A stretch of DNA of 41,841 nucleotides from JBFLVN01 sp040758475 (GTDB lineage Bacteria; JAGRBM01). The translations under genes and the position numbers were made by a program. The stretch covers positions 1 to 41,841 of the forward strand of contig JBFLVN010000003.1 in assembly GCA_040758475.1 (NCBI GenBank), read 5' to 3'. The notes below the pieces were generated by a model. It saw only the letters and a program-made list of their open reading frames with translations, made no database searches and had not been told where the DNA came from. The first letter of the stretch is position 1; every line of letters begins with the position of its first letter. This document shows positions 1 through 8,373 of this stretch, in pieces.

Positions 1-243
1 CGGGACTCCGGCCGCCAGCTAAGGGCCCGTTTCCGGGCCCAAAAACCCGCCTGGGAGCCTTCTGGCCCATTGCCAGAGAGCCCCGGGCGGATTATGGAAG
101 GGCCGCCAAACGGGGTACCGGGGCACTTCCGGGATTTATCGGGTTGAGGGCAAATCCCCTTCCGGACATCGGAAGGCATCTTTTCCAGGCTTGGGGCTAT
201 GCCTCGATGGGGCTGCCCTGACAAGCCGCAGGGGAATCAGGGA
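1..243. other. Upstream flank, coding status unresolved
   Basis: This 243-base stretch precedes nuoJ1. It could contain the 3' end of an upstream gene, possibly nuoI or another nuo gene by position. The three forward frames stay open to stops at 20-22, 145-147 and 219-221, and none gives a recognisable protein tail, so no gene is called. A perfect 7-base inverted repeat (23-29 with 34-40, loop TTTC) sits just after the first of these stops. It has no T-run behind it on either strand, so it is not a convincing intrinsic terminator. No clear promoter was seen. Confidence 0.4.
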
Positions 244-771
244 ATGCAGGCAGGCCGGATCTTCTTCTGGATCGTGGCGAGCGCGGGTCTTCTGTCCGCC
301 TTTCTGGCCGTTACCACCCGGAACGTGGTCCGGGCCGCCATATGGCTCGCCACCACCCTTTTCACCATCGCGATCTGCTACGTGATGCTCTCCGCCGACT
401 TCCTTGCGGCGGCCCAGGTGCTCATCTACATCGGCGGGATCATCGTGATGATCCTTTTTACGGTCATGTTCACGCGCCGTTCGGGGGAAGAGAGCTACGT
501 CAATCCCACCAAAGGACCGCTCACCATTGCGGGAGCCGCGGTTTTCTCCGCAGGGCTCTTCTATCTCATGTTCCAGGGATTCCAGAAACTCTATTTCAAA
601 GTCCTTGAAACCCCGACGGTGCAAACCACGCTCGAACCCGTGGGTGACGCGCTCCTGACTCGTTTCGTGCTTCCCTTTGAAATCGTCTCGGTTCTCCTGC
701 TCATGTCGCTCGTGGGCGCAGTGATCCTCATCAAGAAAGAAATCAAGGAAGCCCCGCCCTCGGGGAAATAA
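244..771 (+). CDS. nuoJ: NADH-quinone oxidoreductase subunit J (first copy)
   Basis: This is an inner-membrane subunit of complex I and part of the proton-translocating membrane arm. The 175-residue protein has about five hydrophobic segments. The family core is visible as FLAAAQVLIYIGGIIVMILF, which corresponds to the TM3 region that undergoes the pi-bulge transition in known structures. I chose ATG 244 over an in-frame ATG at 199 because AGGGGA (230-235) lies 8 bases upstream and the extra N-terminal residues are not family-like. It is the first of five consecutive genes, J1-K1-L1-M1-N1. It differs clearly from the second NuoJ at 14358, so the duplication is not recent. The basic C-terminal tail is ordinary for the family. 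Confidence 0.93.
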   Translation: MQAGRIFFWIVASAGLLSAFLAVTTRNVVRAAIWLATTLFTIAICYVMLSADFLAAAQVLIYIGGIIVMILFTVMFTRRSGEESYVNPTKGPLTIAGAAVFSAGLFYLMFQGFQKLYFKVLETPTVQTTLEPVGDALLTRFVLPFEIVSVLLLMSLVGAVILIKKEIKEAPPSGK

Positions 772-776
772 CCCTC

Positions 777-1082
777 ATGCCGGTCCTCACCGATTACCTT
801 TGCCTCTCCGCGGCCCTGTTCTGTCTGGGCGTGTATGGCGTCATTACCCGCCGGAACACGGTCGCCGTGTTGATGGCGGTCGAGCTCATCTTGAACGCCG
901 CCAGTCTCAATTTCGTCGCCTTCAGCCATTACGTGACAGAGTCAGCGACCGGACAGGTCTTCGCCCTCTTCGTGATCTTGATGGCGGGTGCCGAAGCGGC
1001 CGTGGGCCTCGCGCTCGTCCTGGTGATCTACCACAACTTCCGGTCCATCAACGTGGACGAAGTGGCGACGCTGCACAACTAA
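777..1082 (+). CDS. nuoK: NADH-quinone oxidoreductase subunit K (first copy)
   Basis: This is a small, three-TM inner-membrane subunit of complex I, homologous to MrpC and mitochondrial ND4L. At 101 residues it has the usual family length. The two membrane glutamates of the E-channel are present: one in the MAVELILN segment and one in GAEAAVGLAL. These match the E. coli positions Glu36 and Glu72. It starts 5 bases after nuoJ1, with GGGGA at 762-766 serving as a plausible ribosome binding site inside the end of nuoJ1. The next gene, nuoL1, follows after 16 bases. The call is secure from length, topology and context. Confidence 0.95.
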   Translation: MPVLTDYLCLSAALFCLGVYGVITRRNTVAVLMAVELILNAASLNFVAFSHYVTESATGQVFALFVILMAGAEAAVGLALVLVIYHNFRSINVDEVATLHN

Positions 1083-1098
1083 GGGAACCGGCGCACCC

Positions 1099-3468
1099 AT
1101 GGAAAATACGATCTTTAAGGACGTTCACTACCTCTGGTGGGTTCCGGTCGCCCCCGCCGTCGGATCGCTCATCCTCGGCCTCTTCGGGCGGCGCCTTGAA
1201 TACCCCACCAAGGATGGCAAGAAGCCGATCTGGGGCAACGATCCGGCCAAGTACAACTACGACTGGCATGACCCTGACGCTCACGGGCACGGCGCTCACG
1301 CCGGTGGTCACGACTCCCACGACCACGGGGCCCACGACGATCACGGCCATGGACATGGGCACGACGATGACCACGGGCACGGAGGCCACGGCCTCGCACC
1401 GGGCCAGAGCGCTTCGGGCATCACGATCGTCAACCTGATCGCCTGCGGCACCATGCTTTTCGCCGCGCTTGTATCCACCTTCGCTTTCTGGACCCTTCTC
1501 CACGAGAACGGCCATGGCGAAGGGAACGTGGCCCTCCGGGACTACCTCTTCGATTGGATCGTGGCGGGCCGGGCGAAGATCGAACTCGCGTTCCTTGCCG
1601 ACCGTCTGAGCATCGTCATGATGCTCATCGTCACCTGGATCGGGTTCCTTATCCACGTTTATTCCACCGCCTACATGGGGCATGATCCCTCCCATTGGCG
1701 GTTTTTCTCGCACCTCAATTTCTTCTGCTTCGCCATGCTCCTTCTGGTGATGGGCGACAACCTCCTCCTCCTCTTCGTGGGCTGGGAAGGCGTGGGCCTC
1801 GCGAGCTACCTCCTCATCGGCTTCTGGTTCAAGGACGTCAACAACGCGAAGGCCGCCATCAAGGCCTTCGTCGTAAACCGCGTCGGCGATTTCTTCTTCG
1901 TTATCGGCATGATGTTGATTTTCTGGTACGTGGGCCGCCAGACGGGTGTGTGGACGCTCAACGTTTACGAACTTTCCAAGCACGCCCAGGTGCTCACGGA
2001 CATTCCCCTCGCCTTCGGCGCGACGGTCGCCACGATCGCGACGCTCTGCCTCTTCATGGGCGCCACGGGCAAGAGCGCCCAGATTCCTCTCTACGTCTGG
2101 CTCCCCGACGCCATGGCGGGTCCGACGCCGGTTTCCGCCCTCATCCACGCGGCCACCATGGTGACTTCCGGCATCTACATGATCGCCCGCATGAACGTCT
2201 TTTACGCCTATGCCCCCACGACCCTCACGATCATCGGGATCGTGGCGACGGCGACGGCTTTCATGTCGGCCACCATCGCCATCACGCAGAACGACATCAA
2301 GAAAGTGCTCGCCTACTCGACGGTCTCCCAGCTCGGCTTCATGTTCATGGGCCTGGCCGCCGGGGCCTTCTGGGTCGCCATCTTCCACGTCATGACCCAC
2401 GCCTTCTTCAAGGCGTGCCTGTTCCTCGGATCGGGCTCGGTCATCCACGCCTGCGGCGGCGAACAAGACATGCGAAAGATGGGGGGCCTCAAGGCCTACA
2501 TGCCCATAACGGCCGGGACGTTCATGGTTTCCTGGATCGCCATCGCCGGAGTATTCCCCTTTTCGGGGTTCTTCTCGAAGGACGAAATCCTCCACCAACT
2601 CCACGGGGCTTCCTTCTTCGGCCTGGGGCATGTCCTCCCCCTCCCCCACCTCGGATCGGCCCTGTGGGTGATCGCCAGCGTCTCCGCCATGATGACGGCC
2701 TTCTACATGACCCGGCAGGTCTACATGACCTTCTTCGGGACGAACCGCTCCTCCGAATCCGTGCGCGCGCACCTGCACGAGAGCCCGGCGGCCATGACGA
2801 TTCCCCTCGTCGTGCTCGCGTTTCTGGCCGCCATCGGCGGCGCCTTCGGATTCATTTTGAACGAGCATTGGAATTGGCTCGAGCACTGGCTCGCCCCCGT
2901 GCTTCCGGGGACGGAGATGCTCCTCGAATACGCCAAGTCGCTGGGCCACGAGCCCCATTCGGCCTACGGCGCGTCGGGTTGGGCCACGCTCGGTACCCTG
3001 GCCTACGCGGCCCTTTCGGTCGTGCTGGCGGTGATTTCGATCTCCTTTGGCGCCTGGATCTATTCGAAACACACGGACGTAGCTGAAAAGGCCGCGGAGA
3101 AGCTCCCCGGCGTCCACAAGTTCCTCTTCAACAAGTGGTACGTGGACGAGCTCTACAACGCGACCGTCGTCCGGGCCGTGAGTCTTCTCTCCGAAGGCTT
3201 CGCCTGGTTCGACCGCACGGTGGTGGACGGCCTCGTAAATTTCTGCGGATGGCTCCTCCAGGCCTTAAAGAGCCTGGCCGGGGCGTTCGACCGCGGCGCC
3301 GTCGATCAACTGGGCGTCGGCGGCACGGCCTGGACCGTGGACCGCTTCGGCGGCCTCGCGCGGTTCTTCCAGACCGGGAAGATCCAGACGTACCTGGTCC
3401 TGACCTTCCTGGGGCTCGTGACGCTTCTCGTGGCCCTCCAGGGCGGATTCCAGGCCCTTTTCAAGTAA
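1099..3468 (+). CDS. nuoL: NADH-quinone oxidoreductase subunit L (first copy), His-rich insertion
   Basis: This is the distal antiporter-like subunit of the complex I membrane arm. At 789 residues it is much longer than E. coli NuoL (613) and the second copy here (679). Seen in the sequence are the channel glutamate in WEGVGLASYLLIGFW (E230), the lysine segment GKSAQIPLYVWLPDAMAGP, the central NDIKKVLAYSTVSQLG, the FFSKDEIL motif and a C-terminal NKWYVDELY segment before the lateral helix and last TM. Much of the extra length is an N-terminal hydrophilic loop (about residues 35-105) containing 15 histidines between residues 57 and 97, mostly alternating with Gly and Asp. The loop lies between the first two hydrophobic segments. 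All key proton-path residues are kept, so the protein is probably functional. GGGA at 1084-1087 is a weak ribosome binding site. Confidence 0.95.
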   Translation: MENTIFKDVHYLWWVPVAPAVGSLILGLFGRRLEYPTKDGKKPIWGNDPAKYNYDWHDPDAHGHGAHAGGHDSHDHGAHDDHGHGHGHDDDHGHGGHGLAPGQSASGITIVNLIACGTMLFAALVSTFAFWTLLHENGHGEGNVALRDYLFDWIVAGRAKIELAFLADRLSIVMMLIVTWIGFLIHVYSTAYMGHDPSHWRFFSHLNFFCFAMLLLVMGDNLLLLFVGWEGVGLASYLLIGFWFKDVNNAKAAIKAFVVNRVGDFFFVIGMMLIFWYVGRQTGVWTLNVYELSKHAQVLTDIPLAFGATVATIATLCLFMGATGKSAQIPLYVWLPDAMAGPTPVSALIHAATMVTSGIYMIARMNVFYAYAPTTLTIIGIVATATAFMSATIAITQNDIKKVLAYSTVSQLGFMFMGLAAGAFWVAIFHVMTHAFFKACLFLGSGSVIHACGGEQDMRKMGGLKAYMPITAGTFMVSWIAIAGVFPFSGFFSKDEILHQLHGASFFGLGHVLPLPHLGSALWVIASVSAMMTAFYMTRQVYMTFFGTNRSSESVRAHLHESPAAMTIPLVVLAFLAAIGGAFGFILNEHWNWLEHWLAPVLPGTEMLLEYAKSLGHEPHSAYGASGWATLGTLAYAALSVVLAVISISFGAWIYSKHTDVAEKAAEKLPGVHKFLFNKWYVDELYNATVVRAVSLLSEGFAWFDRTVVDGLVNFCGWLLQALKSLAGAFDRGAVDQLGVGGTAWTVDRFGGLARFFQTGKIQTYLVLTFLGLVTLLVALQGGFQALFK
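1267..1389 (+). other. His/Asp/Gly-rich insertion coding segment in nuoL1
   Basis: The codons for NuoL1 residues 57-97 encode 15 histidines, mostly in His-Gly and Asp-His steps, built from repeated cac/cat, ggc/ggg and gac/gat triplets. Neither NuoL2 in this window nor the standard NuoL family has such a segment here. Metal binding is a reasonable inference from the composition, but no function is shown. Confidence 0.85.
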
Positions 3469-3484
3469 CGAATTGACCGCGGCC

Positions 3485-3511
3485 GCTTTCAAAAGCGCGC
3501 GGTTTGAAAGC
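3485..3511 (+). other. Intercistronic inverted repeat between nuoL1 and nuoM1
   Basis: GCTTTCAAA (3485-3493) and TTTGAAAGC (3503-3511) form a perfect 9-base stem with a 9-base GC-rich loop. No T-run follows, so it does not look like an intrinsic terminator. It may act as an mRNA processing or stability element in the 78-base gap. The downstream ribosome binding site GAGG lies outside the hairpin. Confidence 0.5.
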
Positions 3512-3546
3512 AGTCAAAGACAGCATAGGACGAAGAGGTTTCCGCC

Positions 3547-5067
3547 ATGGCCCTGATCGACAACCACCTCCTGACACTCATGACGTTCGCCCCGCTCGCG
3601 GGCGCCGTCGCGCTCCTGTTCGTCCCCAAAGACAAGCCGGACGTGATGCGCTGGCTTTCGCTCGCCGCCTCGGCGATCCCGCTGATCCTCTGCTGGCCGC
3701 TCCTCGCCAAGTTCACCCCGAACCTCGGCACCAACATCGCCGAAGGGATGCAGTTCGTGGAGCGCGGAGCGTGGATTCCGGCTTTCCACATCGAATACTA
3801 CATCGGAGCGGACGGCCTCTCCGTCCCCATGGTCATCCTCACGGCCCTCGTGAGCTTCTTCTCGATCATCGCGAGCTGGAGCATCTCGAAAGCCGTGCGG
3901 GCCTACTTCGCCCTTTTCCTCGTCCTCGAAACCGGCATGATGGGCGTGTTCGTCGCCCTCGACTTCTTCCTTTTCTACGTGTTCTGGGAAGTGATGCTCC
4001 TCCCCATGTACTTCCTCATCGGCATCTGGGGCGGCCCGCGCAAGGAATACGCGGCGATCAAGTTCTTCATCTACACCCTGGCTGGCTCGGTCCTCATGCT
4101 GCTCGCCATGCTCGCCCTCTACTTCGCCAACGGTGGAAGCTTCGACCTCCTCAAGCTCATCGAGAACTCCGCGAGCTACAACCGCTCGATGAACCTCCTG
4201 GGCCACGTCTTCAACTTCGGCCGGGTACTCTTCATCGGCCTCTTCATCGGCTTTGCGATCAAGGTGCCGGCCTTCCCGTTCCACACGTGGCTTCCCGACG
4301 CCCACGTGGAAGCGCCCACCCCCATCAGCGTCATCCTGGCGGGCGTGCTCCTCAAGATGGGAACCTACGGCCTCCTGCGGATCAGCTTCCCCATGTTCCC
4401 CGACGCGGCCCAGTGGTTCGCCCCCTATCTCGTCGTGATCGCCGTTATCAACATCGTCTACGGCGCCCTGTGCGCCATGGCCCAGTCGGACATGAAGAAA
4501 CTCGTCGCTTACTCCTCGGTTTCGCACATGGGCTACTGCCTCCTGGGCATGGCGGCTCTTACGCCCGAAGGCTTTTCCGGCGCCGTCTTCCAGATGTTCA
4601 ACCACGGCACGATCACGGCCATGCTCTTCCTTCTCGTGGGCGTGATCTACGACCGGGCCCACCACCGGCAGATCGATGGTTTCGGCGGCCTCGCCCAGCA
4701 GATGCCCATCTACGCGGCGTTCTTCGCCTTTGCCTTCTTCGCGAACCTGGGCCTTCCGGGTCTCTCCGGGTTCATCAGCGAAGTCCTCTGTTTCCTCGGT
4801 GCGTTCGGCCCCTACCAGAGCTACACGATCGTCTCCGTCACGGGCGTCATCATCACGGCGGCCTATTGCTTGTGGCTCATCCAGCGGGTCTTTCTCGGGC
4901 AGAAAAACCCCAAGTACGACACGCTTCCTGAGATCAACGCGCGCGAAGTCATCACGCTGGTCCCCTTCATGATCATCGTGCTCGCCCTCGGGATCTACCC
5001 CAAGGCCGTGCTCGATCTCATGAACCCGGCGCTCGAAATCCTGGTCAAGGCGGTGGCGGCCTCCTGA
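3547..5067 (+). CDS. nuoM: NADH-quinone oxidoreductase subunit M (first copy)
   Basis: This is the middle antiporter-like subunit of the complex I membrane arm (506 residues, about 14 TM helices). Diagnostic segments are FWEVMLLPMYFLIGIWGG with the channel glutamate, FAIKVPAFPFHTWLPDAH with the TM7 lysine, DMKKLVAYSSVSHMGY with the central lysine, and FISEVLCFLGAF with the C-terminal glutamate that matches E. coli Glu407. ATG 3547 has GAGG 8 bases upstream. The gene lies 78 bases after nuoL1 and 37 bases before nuoN1. Length is close to the E. coli protein (509). It is diverged from the second NuoM at 17229, which has a longer C-terminal tail. Confidence 0.95.
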   Translation: MALIDNHLLTLMTFAPLAGAVALLFVPKDKPDVMRWLSLAASAIPLILCWPLLAKFTPNLGTNIAEGMQFVERGAWIPAFHIEYYIGADGLSVPMVILTALVSFFSIIASWSISKAVRAYFALFLVLETGMMGVFVALDFFLFYVFWEVMLLPMYFLIGIWGGPRKEYAAIKFFIYTLAGSVLMLLAMLALYFANGGSFDLLKLIENSASYNRSMNLLGHVFNFGRVLFIGLFIGFAIKVPAFPFHTWLPDAHVEAPTPISVILAGVLLKMGTYGLLRISFPMFPDAAQWFAPYLVVIAVINIVYGALCAMAQSDMKKLVAYSSVSHMGYCLLGMAALTPEGFSGAVFQMFNHGTITAMLFLLVGVIYDRAHHRQIDGFGGLAQQMPIYAAFFAFAFFANLGLPGLSGFISEVLCFLGAFGPYQSYTIVSVTGVIITAAYCLWLIQRVFLGQKNPKYDTLPEINAREVITLVPFMIIVLALGIYPKAVLDLMNPALEILVKAVAAS

Positions 5068-5068
5068 C

Positions 5069-5097
5069 GGAGGCATCGTTGCGAGAGCCTCCGGAGG
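5069..5097 (+). promoter_or_regulatory. Hairpin and ribosome binding site ahead of nuoN1
   Basis: GGAGGC (5069-5074) can pair with GCCTCC (5087-5092). The strong ribosome binding site GGAGG (5093-5097) follows directly, 7 bases before ATG 5105. GCCTCCGGAGGC (5087-5098) is itself a perfect palindrome, so the CCTCC strand could pair either with the upstream GGAGGC or, intermolecularly, with the ribosome binding site. Formation of the first hairpin would leave the ribosome binding site free. Function is inference only. Confidence 0.4.
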
Positions 5098-5104
5098 CCA
5101 TTTC

Positions 5105-6718
5105 ATGAAACCCGTAACAGAATTTCTCGCCTCGGGCCGTTTCTTCAGCCCGGAAATCGTCCTCATCGCCGGGACTATCGTTCTTCTCTTGGCGAGCCTC
5201 TCCCCCAAACTCCGGGAACGCCGGGTGGAAATCTCGGTATCGGCGGTTTTGATCTTGCTGATCGCCGGCGCTCTGGTTTATTTGAACAACGTGCTCCCCT
5301 TCCAGGCGGAAGGGGCCCGGCCGCTGTACCTGGACCTGGGGAACGGGAATAAAATCCTCCGGGTGGACAAGATGGGGGCCTTCTTCAAAGGCCTCTTTCT
5401 CACTATCGCGGCGCTTGGCGTCGTTCTCTCGGTCAAATCCAAGGAGATTCTCTCCGAGCATTACGCCGAGTACTGCGCGCTGATCCTTTCCGTCACTCTC
5501 GGCATGATCCTCATGGCGACGGCCGTCGATATGCTCATGGTCTACTTGGCCGTCGAAACCGTTTCGATCCTCTCCTACGTCTTGGCCGGTTTCATCCGGG
5601 GTTCGATCCGCTCCTCGGAAGCCTCGCTCAAATACATGCTCTACGGAGCCCTCGCCTCCGGCATCATGATCTACGGAATGAGCATCCTTTACGGCTTTAC
5701 CGGGACGACCAATCTGCTCGATATCAAAGCTACCCTGATTGACCGCAATTTGGGCAATGAAACCATGCTCGTCCTGGCGATTCTCTTCGTCCTGGCGGGA
5801 ATCGGCTACAAAATGGCGGCCGTTCCTTTCCATTTCTGGTGCCCGGACGTCTATGAAGGGGCGCCACTCCCGGTCACGGCCTTCTTCAGCGTCGGCCCCA
5901 AGGCGGCGGGATTCGCCCTGGCGATCCGCTTCTTCGTCTCGACGCTCACTCAACCGTTCAAGATCGGTGGGGAAGAAGTAATCATCCCCAACATGCCTTC
6001 CGCCATGGTCGTCGCAAAGATCGACTGGGTGAGCGCCGTTTTCTGGATGTCGATCCTCACGATGACCCTCGGAAACCTGGCCGCCCTGCGCCAGAAGAAT
6101 GCCAAGCGGCTTTTCGCCTACTCATCCATCGCCCATGCCGGGTATCTGGCCATGGGCCTGACGACCCTCACCATCGGGGGGCTCGAATCGATCCTCTTTT
6201 ATCTCGTCGTCTACACGATCATGAATTTAGGCGCCTTCTACGTGGTCATGCTCGTGGCCGATCAGCGCGGTTCGGATGACATCCAGGCTTTCCGGGGGCT
6301 CTTCAAGGACTCCCCCTGGATCGCCATCGCCATGACGATGTTCCTCTTTTCCTTGACCGGCATCCCCCCGTTCGCGGGGTTCGCAGGCAAGCTCGTCCTC
6401 TTTGGCGCGGTCATCGAAGAGGCTGGCCGCCAGGGGCAGGACCGGCTCTGGGTTCTCGCCATCATCGGAGTCATCAACAGCGCCATCAGCCTTTTCTACT
6501 ACGCGAGGGTCATCCGTGTGATGCTTGAAGGCGCCCTGGGCGAGGAAGAGGGGCACGGTCATGCCCCCGCGGCGGTGCACCGTCCACTGGCGCCCGTAAC
6601 GGTCTCTGTGCCCGCGTTCGTGCTCCTGGCCGTTTTCGCGGTTCCGACCCTGGTGTTCGGGCTCGTCTTCGGCTGGCTGCAACAGCTCGCGGCATGGACA
6701 TTTGCCTATGCTGTCTAG
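5105..6718 (+). CDS. nuoN: NADH-quinone oxidoreductase subunit N (first copy)
   Basis: This is the antiporter-like membrane subunit next to the NuoA/H/J/K module in complex I (537 residues). Family motifs are YLAVETVSILSYVLAG, SEASLKYMLYGALASG with its lysine, GYKMAAVPFHFWCPDVYEGA, NAKRLFAYSSIAHAGY and FAGFAGKLVLFGAV, covering the conserved Lys residues of the proton path. The C-terminal third has a short acidic and His-containing loop (EEEGHGHAP) before the last hydrophobic segments. The start is supported by GGAGG 7 bases upstream. It is the last gene of the first membrane-arm set; 108 bases separate it from nuoA. Confidence 0.95.
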   Translation: MKPVTEFLASGRFFSPEIVLIAGTIVLLLASLSPKLRERRVEISVSAVLILLIAGALVYLNNVLPFQAEGARPLYLDLGNGNKILRVDKMGAFFKGLFLTIAALGVVLSVKSKEILSEHYAEYCALILSVTLGMILMATAVDMLMVYLAVETVSILSYVLAGFIRGSIRSSEASLKYMLYGALASGIMIYGMSILYGFTGTTNLLDIKATLIDRNLGNETMLVLAILFVLAGIGYKMAAVPFHFWCPDVYEGAPLPVTAFFSVGPKAAGFALAIRFFVSTLTQPFKIGGEEVIIPNMPSAMVVAKIDWVSAVFWMSILTMTLGNLAALRQKNAKRLFAYSSIAHAGYLAMGLTTLTIGGLESILFYLVVYTIMNLGAFYVVMLVADQRGSDDIQAFRGLFKDSPWIAIAMTMFLFSLTGIPPFAGFAGKLVLFGAVIEEAGRQGQDRLWVLAIIGVINSAISLFYYARVIRVMLEGALGEEEGHGHAPAAVHRPLAPVTVSVPAFVLLAVFAVPTLVFGLVFGWLQQLAAWTFAYAV

Positions 6719-6788
6719 GCGCGATCGGCTATAGCTGGCGCCGGGAAGGGGTCACGGAAAATGCTCGCCGCGGCCCCGTATCAACTCC

Positions 6789-6811
6789 AGCGCCAGGCCT
6801 AGGCCGGCGCT
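6789..6811 (+). other. Dyad in the nuoN1-nuoA junction
   Basis: AGCGCC (6789-6794) and GGCGCT (6806-6811) flank the 10-base palindrome GGCCTAGGCC, giving a strong GC-rich dyad 4 bases before the nuoA ribosome binding site GGGAG (6815-6819). There is no T-run, so an intrinsic terminator is unlikely. I saw no convincing sigma-70 or sigma-54 promoter in 6719-6826. It marks the boundary between the two gene sets and may be a processing site. Confidence 0.4.
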
Positions 6812-6826
6812 CCTGGGAGCGGCTGG

Positions 6827-7255
6827 ATGAACCATCCCTACCTCCCCATTTTGATCCTTATCGGGATTGCGGCCGTCTTTTCGGCCCTGTTCGTCGTCCT
6901 CTCCCGGTTCGTGGGTCCCCGCAAACCGACTCCGGCAAAACTCTCGACCTACGAATGCGGCGTCGATCCGGAAGGCACGGCCCGGCAGCGCTTTAGCGTC
7001 CACTTCTACCTCGTCGCCATCGTCTTCATCCTCTTCGACATCGAGGCCATTTTCCTCTACCCCTGGGCCGTGCGCTACCAGGCCCTTTCGGCCAAGGCGG
7101 GTCTCCTTCCCTTGATCGAAATGGCCCTCTTCATCGCGATTCTTTTCCTGGGATACTTCTACATCTGGCGGCGGGGCGTCCTGGATTGGTCAAAGCACGA
7201 GGAACGGCGGCGGATGCTCGAACGCACGGGCCTCGATTCAAAGAAGGCGGCCTAG
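6827..7255 (+). CDS. nuoA: NADH-quinone oxidoreductase subunit A
   Basis: This is a small three-TM membrane subunit of complex I that contributes to the quinone-site loop region (142 residues). The TM1-TM2 loop has the family hallmark YECGVDPEG, with the cysteine known from ND3 to change exposure between active and deactive states. It is followed by RFSVHFYLVAIVFILFDIEA with the conserved Asp/Glu in TM2. The ribosome binding site GGGAG is 7 bases before the ATG. It opens the second, nearly complete nuo cluster. There is only one nuoA in the window. Confidence 0.96.
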   Translation: MNHPYLPILILIGIAAVFSALFVVLSRFVGPRKPTPAKLSTYECGVDPEGTARQRFSVHFYLVAIVFILFDIEAIFLYPWAVRYQALSAKAGLLPLIEMALFIAILFLGYFYIWRRGVLDWSKHEERRRMLERTGLDSKKAA

Positions 7256-7285
7256 CGGTAAATCAGCCGGCGGAATCACCACGCA

Positions 7286-7888
7286 ATGCACCCGGATCAA
7301 GAAAAAAAGCTGGCGCAGCTTGCCAAGCTCCCAGGCGTCCAGGTCGGCGACGAACCGGCCGAGAAGAGCTTCATGCTCTCGCGCCTGGAGGACATCGCCA
7401 ATTGGGGGAGGAAGTACTCCCTCTGGCCCTACCCCTTCGGCACGGCGTGTTGCGGCATTGAAATGATGGCGGTCCTGGGCTCCCGCTACGACCTCGCCCG
7501 CTACGGCGCCGAGCTCGTGCGCTTCAGCCCCCGGCAGGCGGACCTCATGATCGTGGCCGGCACTATCACGATGAAGATGGCGCCGGTCATCCGGAGAATC
7601 TACGACCAGATGGCGGAACCCAAGTGGGTCATCTCCATGGGCGTATGCGCTTCCTCAGGGGGCTTCTACACGAATTACTGTACCCTCCAAGGCGTGGACG
7701 AGATCCTCCCCGTGGACGTTTACGTGCCGGGCTGCCCGCCCCATCCGGAAGCTCTTTTGAACAGCGTCCTTCTTCTCCAGAAGAAAATCGAGCAGGGCGA
7801 CGCCTTCGAACGCGGGCGCAAGATCGTTTTTGAAAAAGAGATCCAGCAGCTTGTCAAAAATCCGCCCTTTCCCGGAGCCACGCGTTGA
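7286..7888 (+). CDS. nuoB: NADH-quinone oxidoreductase subunit B
   Basis: This peripheral-arm subunit carries the terminal 4Fe-4S cluster N2, which passes electrons to quinone (200 residues). The four N2 ligands are seen as adjacent C55-C56 in FGTACCGIEMM, C121 in SMGVCASSGG and C150 in YVPGCPPHPE. The conserved ARYGAELVRFSPRQADLM segment is present. The N-terminal 35 residues are variable and hydrophilic. No strong ribosome binding site precedes ATG 7286, and GGCGGA is the best candidate. The stop codon overlaps the TTG start of nuoC, so the two are probably translationally coupled. Confidence 0.96.
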   Translation: MHPDQEKKLAQLAKLPGVQVGDEPAEKSFMLSRLEDIANWGRKYSLWPYPFGTACCGIEMMAVLGSRYDLARYGAELVRFSPRQADLMIVAGTITMKMAPVIRRIYDQMAEPKWVISMGVCASSGGFYTNYCTLQGVDEILPVDVYVPGCPPHPEALLNSVLLLQKKIEQGDAFERGRKIVFEKEIQQLVKNPPFPGATR

Positions 7889-8370
7889 ACCCGACCGAAC
7901 ACCTCACTTCCCGCCTCGGCGGGAAGGTCCTCTCCGCCTACCAGGCGTGCGGTGACGAATTCGTCACGGTAACCCCGGAATCTTTCCGGGAAGCGGCCGA
8001 GATTCTCCACCGGGACGCGGGGCTCATCACGCTCTCCGATCTCGCGGGTGTGGACGGCCTTCACCTGGGGCGCACGCCCCGCTTCGAAGTGGTTTATTAC
8101 TTCGCTGACTACCGGAGTACCCCGGCCCAACGGCTCTACGTGAAAGTCGCTCTCCCCGAATCCAACCCCCATCTGCCGACGATCTCAGACCTCTTCAAGT
8201 CGGCCGATTGGCTGGAGCGCGAGTGCTGGGACCAGTTCGGTATCGTTTTCGACGGACATCCGAACCTGCGGCGGATATTGAACCACGAGGACTTCGTGGG
8301 GCACCCGCTCCGCAAGGATTACCCCGTGGACGGCCGGCACGTCCTCCGCCGGGCTTCGCACCTGGAGTAG
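7885..8370 (+). CDS. nuoC: NADH-quinone oxidoreductase subunit C
   Basis: This is a hydrophilic peripheral-arm subunit (30 kDa family) that packs against NuoD near the quinone site (161 residues). The family signature ERECWDQFGIVFDGHPNLRR is followed by HPLRKDYP. It starts at TTG 7885, which overlaps the nuoB stop as TTGA, with CGGAG at 7872-7876 as ribosome binding site. NuoC and NuoD are separate genes here, not the fused NuoCD of E. coli. The protein is slightly short for the family but keeps the whole conserved core. Confidence 0.95.
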   Translation: MNPTEHLTSRLGGKVLSAYQACGDEFVTVTPESFREAAEILHRDAGLITLSDLAGVDGLHLGRTPRFEVVYYFADYRSTPAQRLYVKVALPESNPHLPTISDLFKSADWLERECWDQFGIVFDGHPNLRRILNHEDFVGHPLRKDYPVDGRHVLRRASHLE

Positions 8371-8373
8371 ATC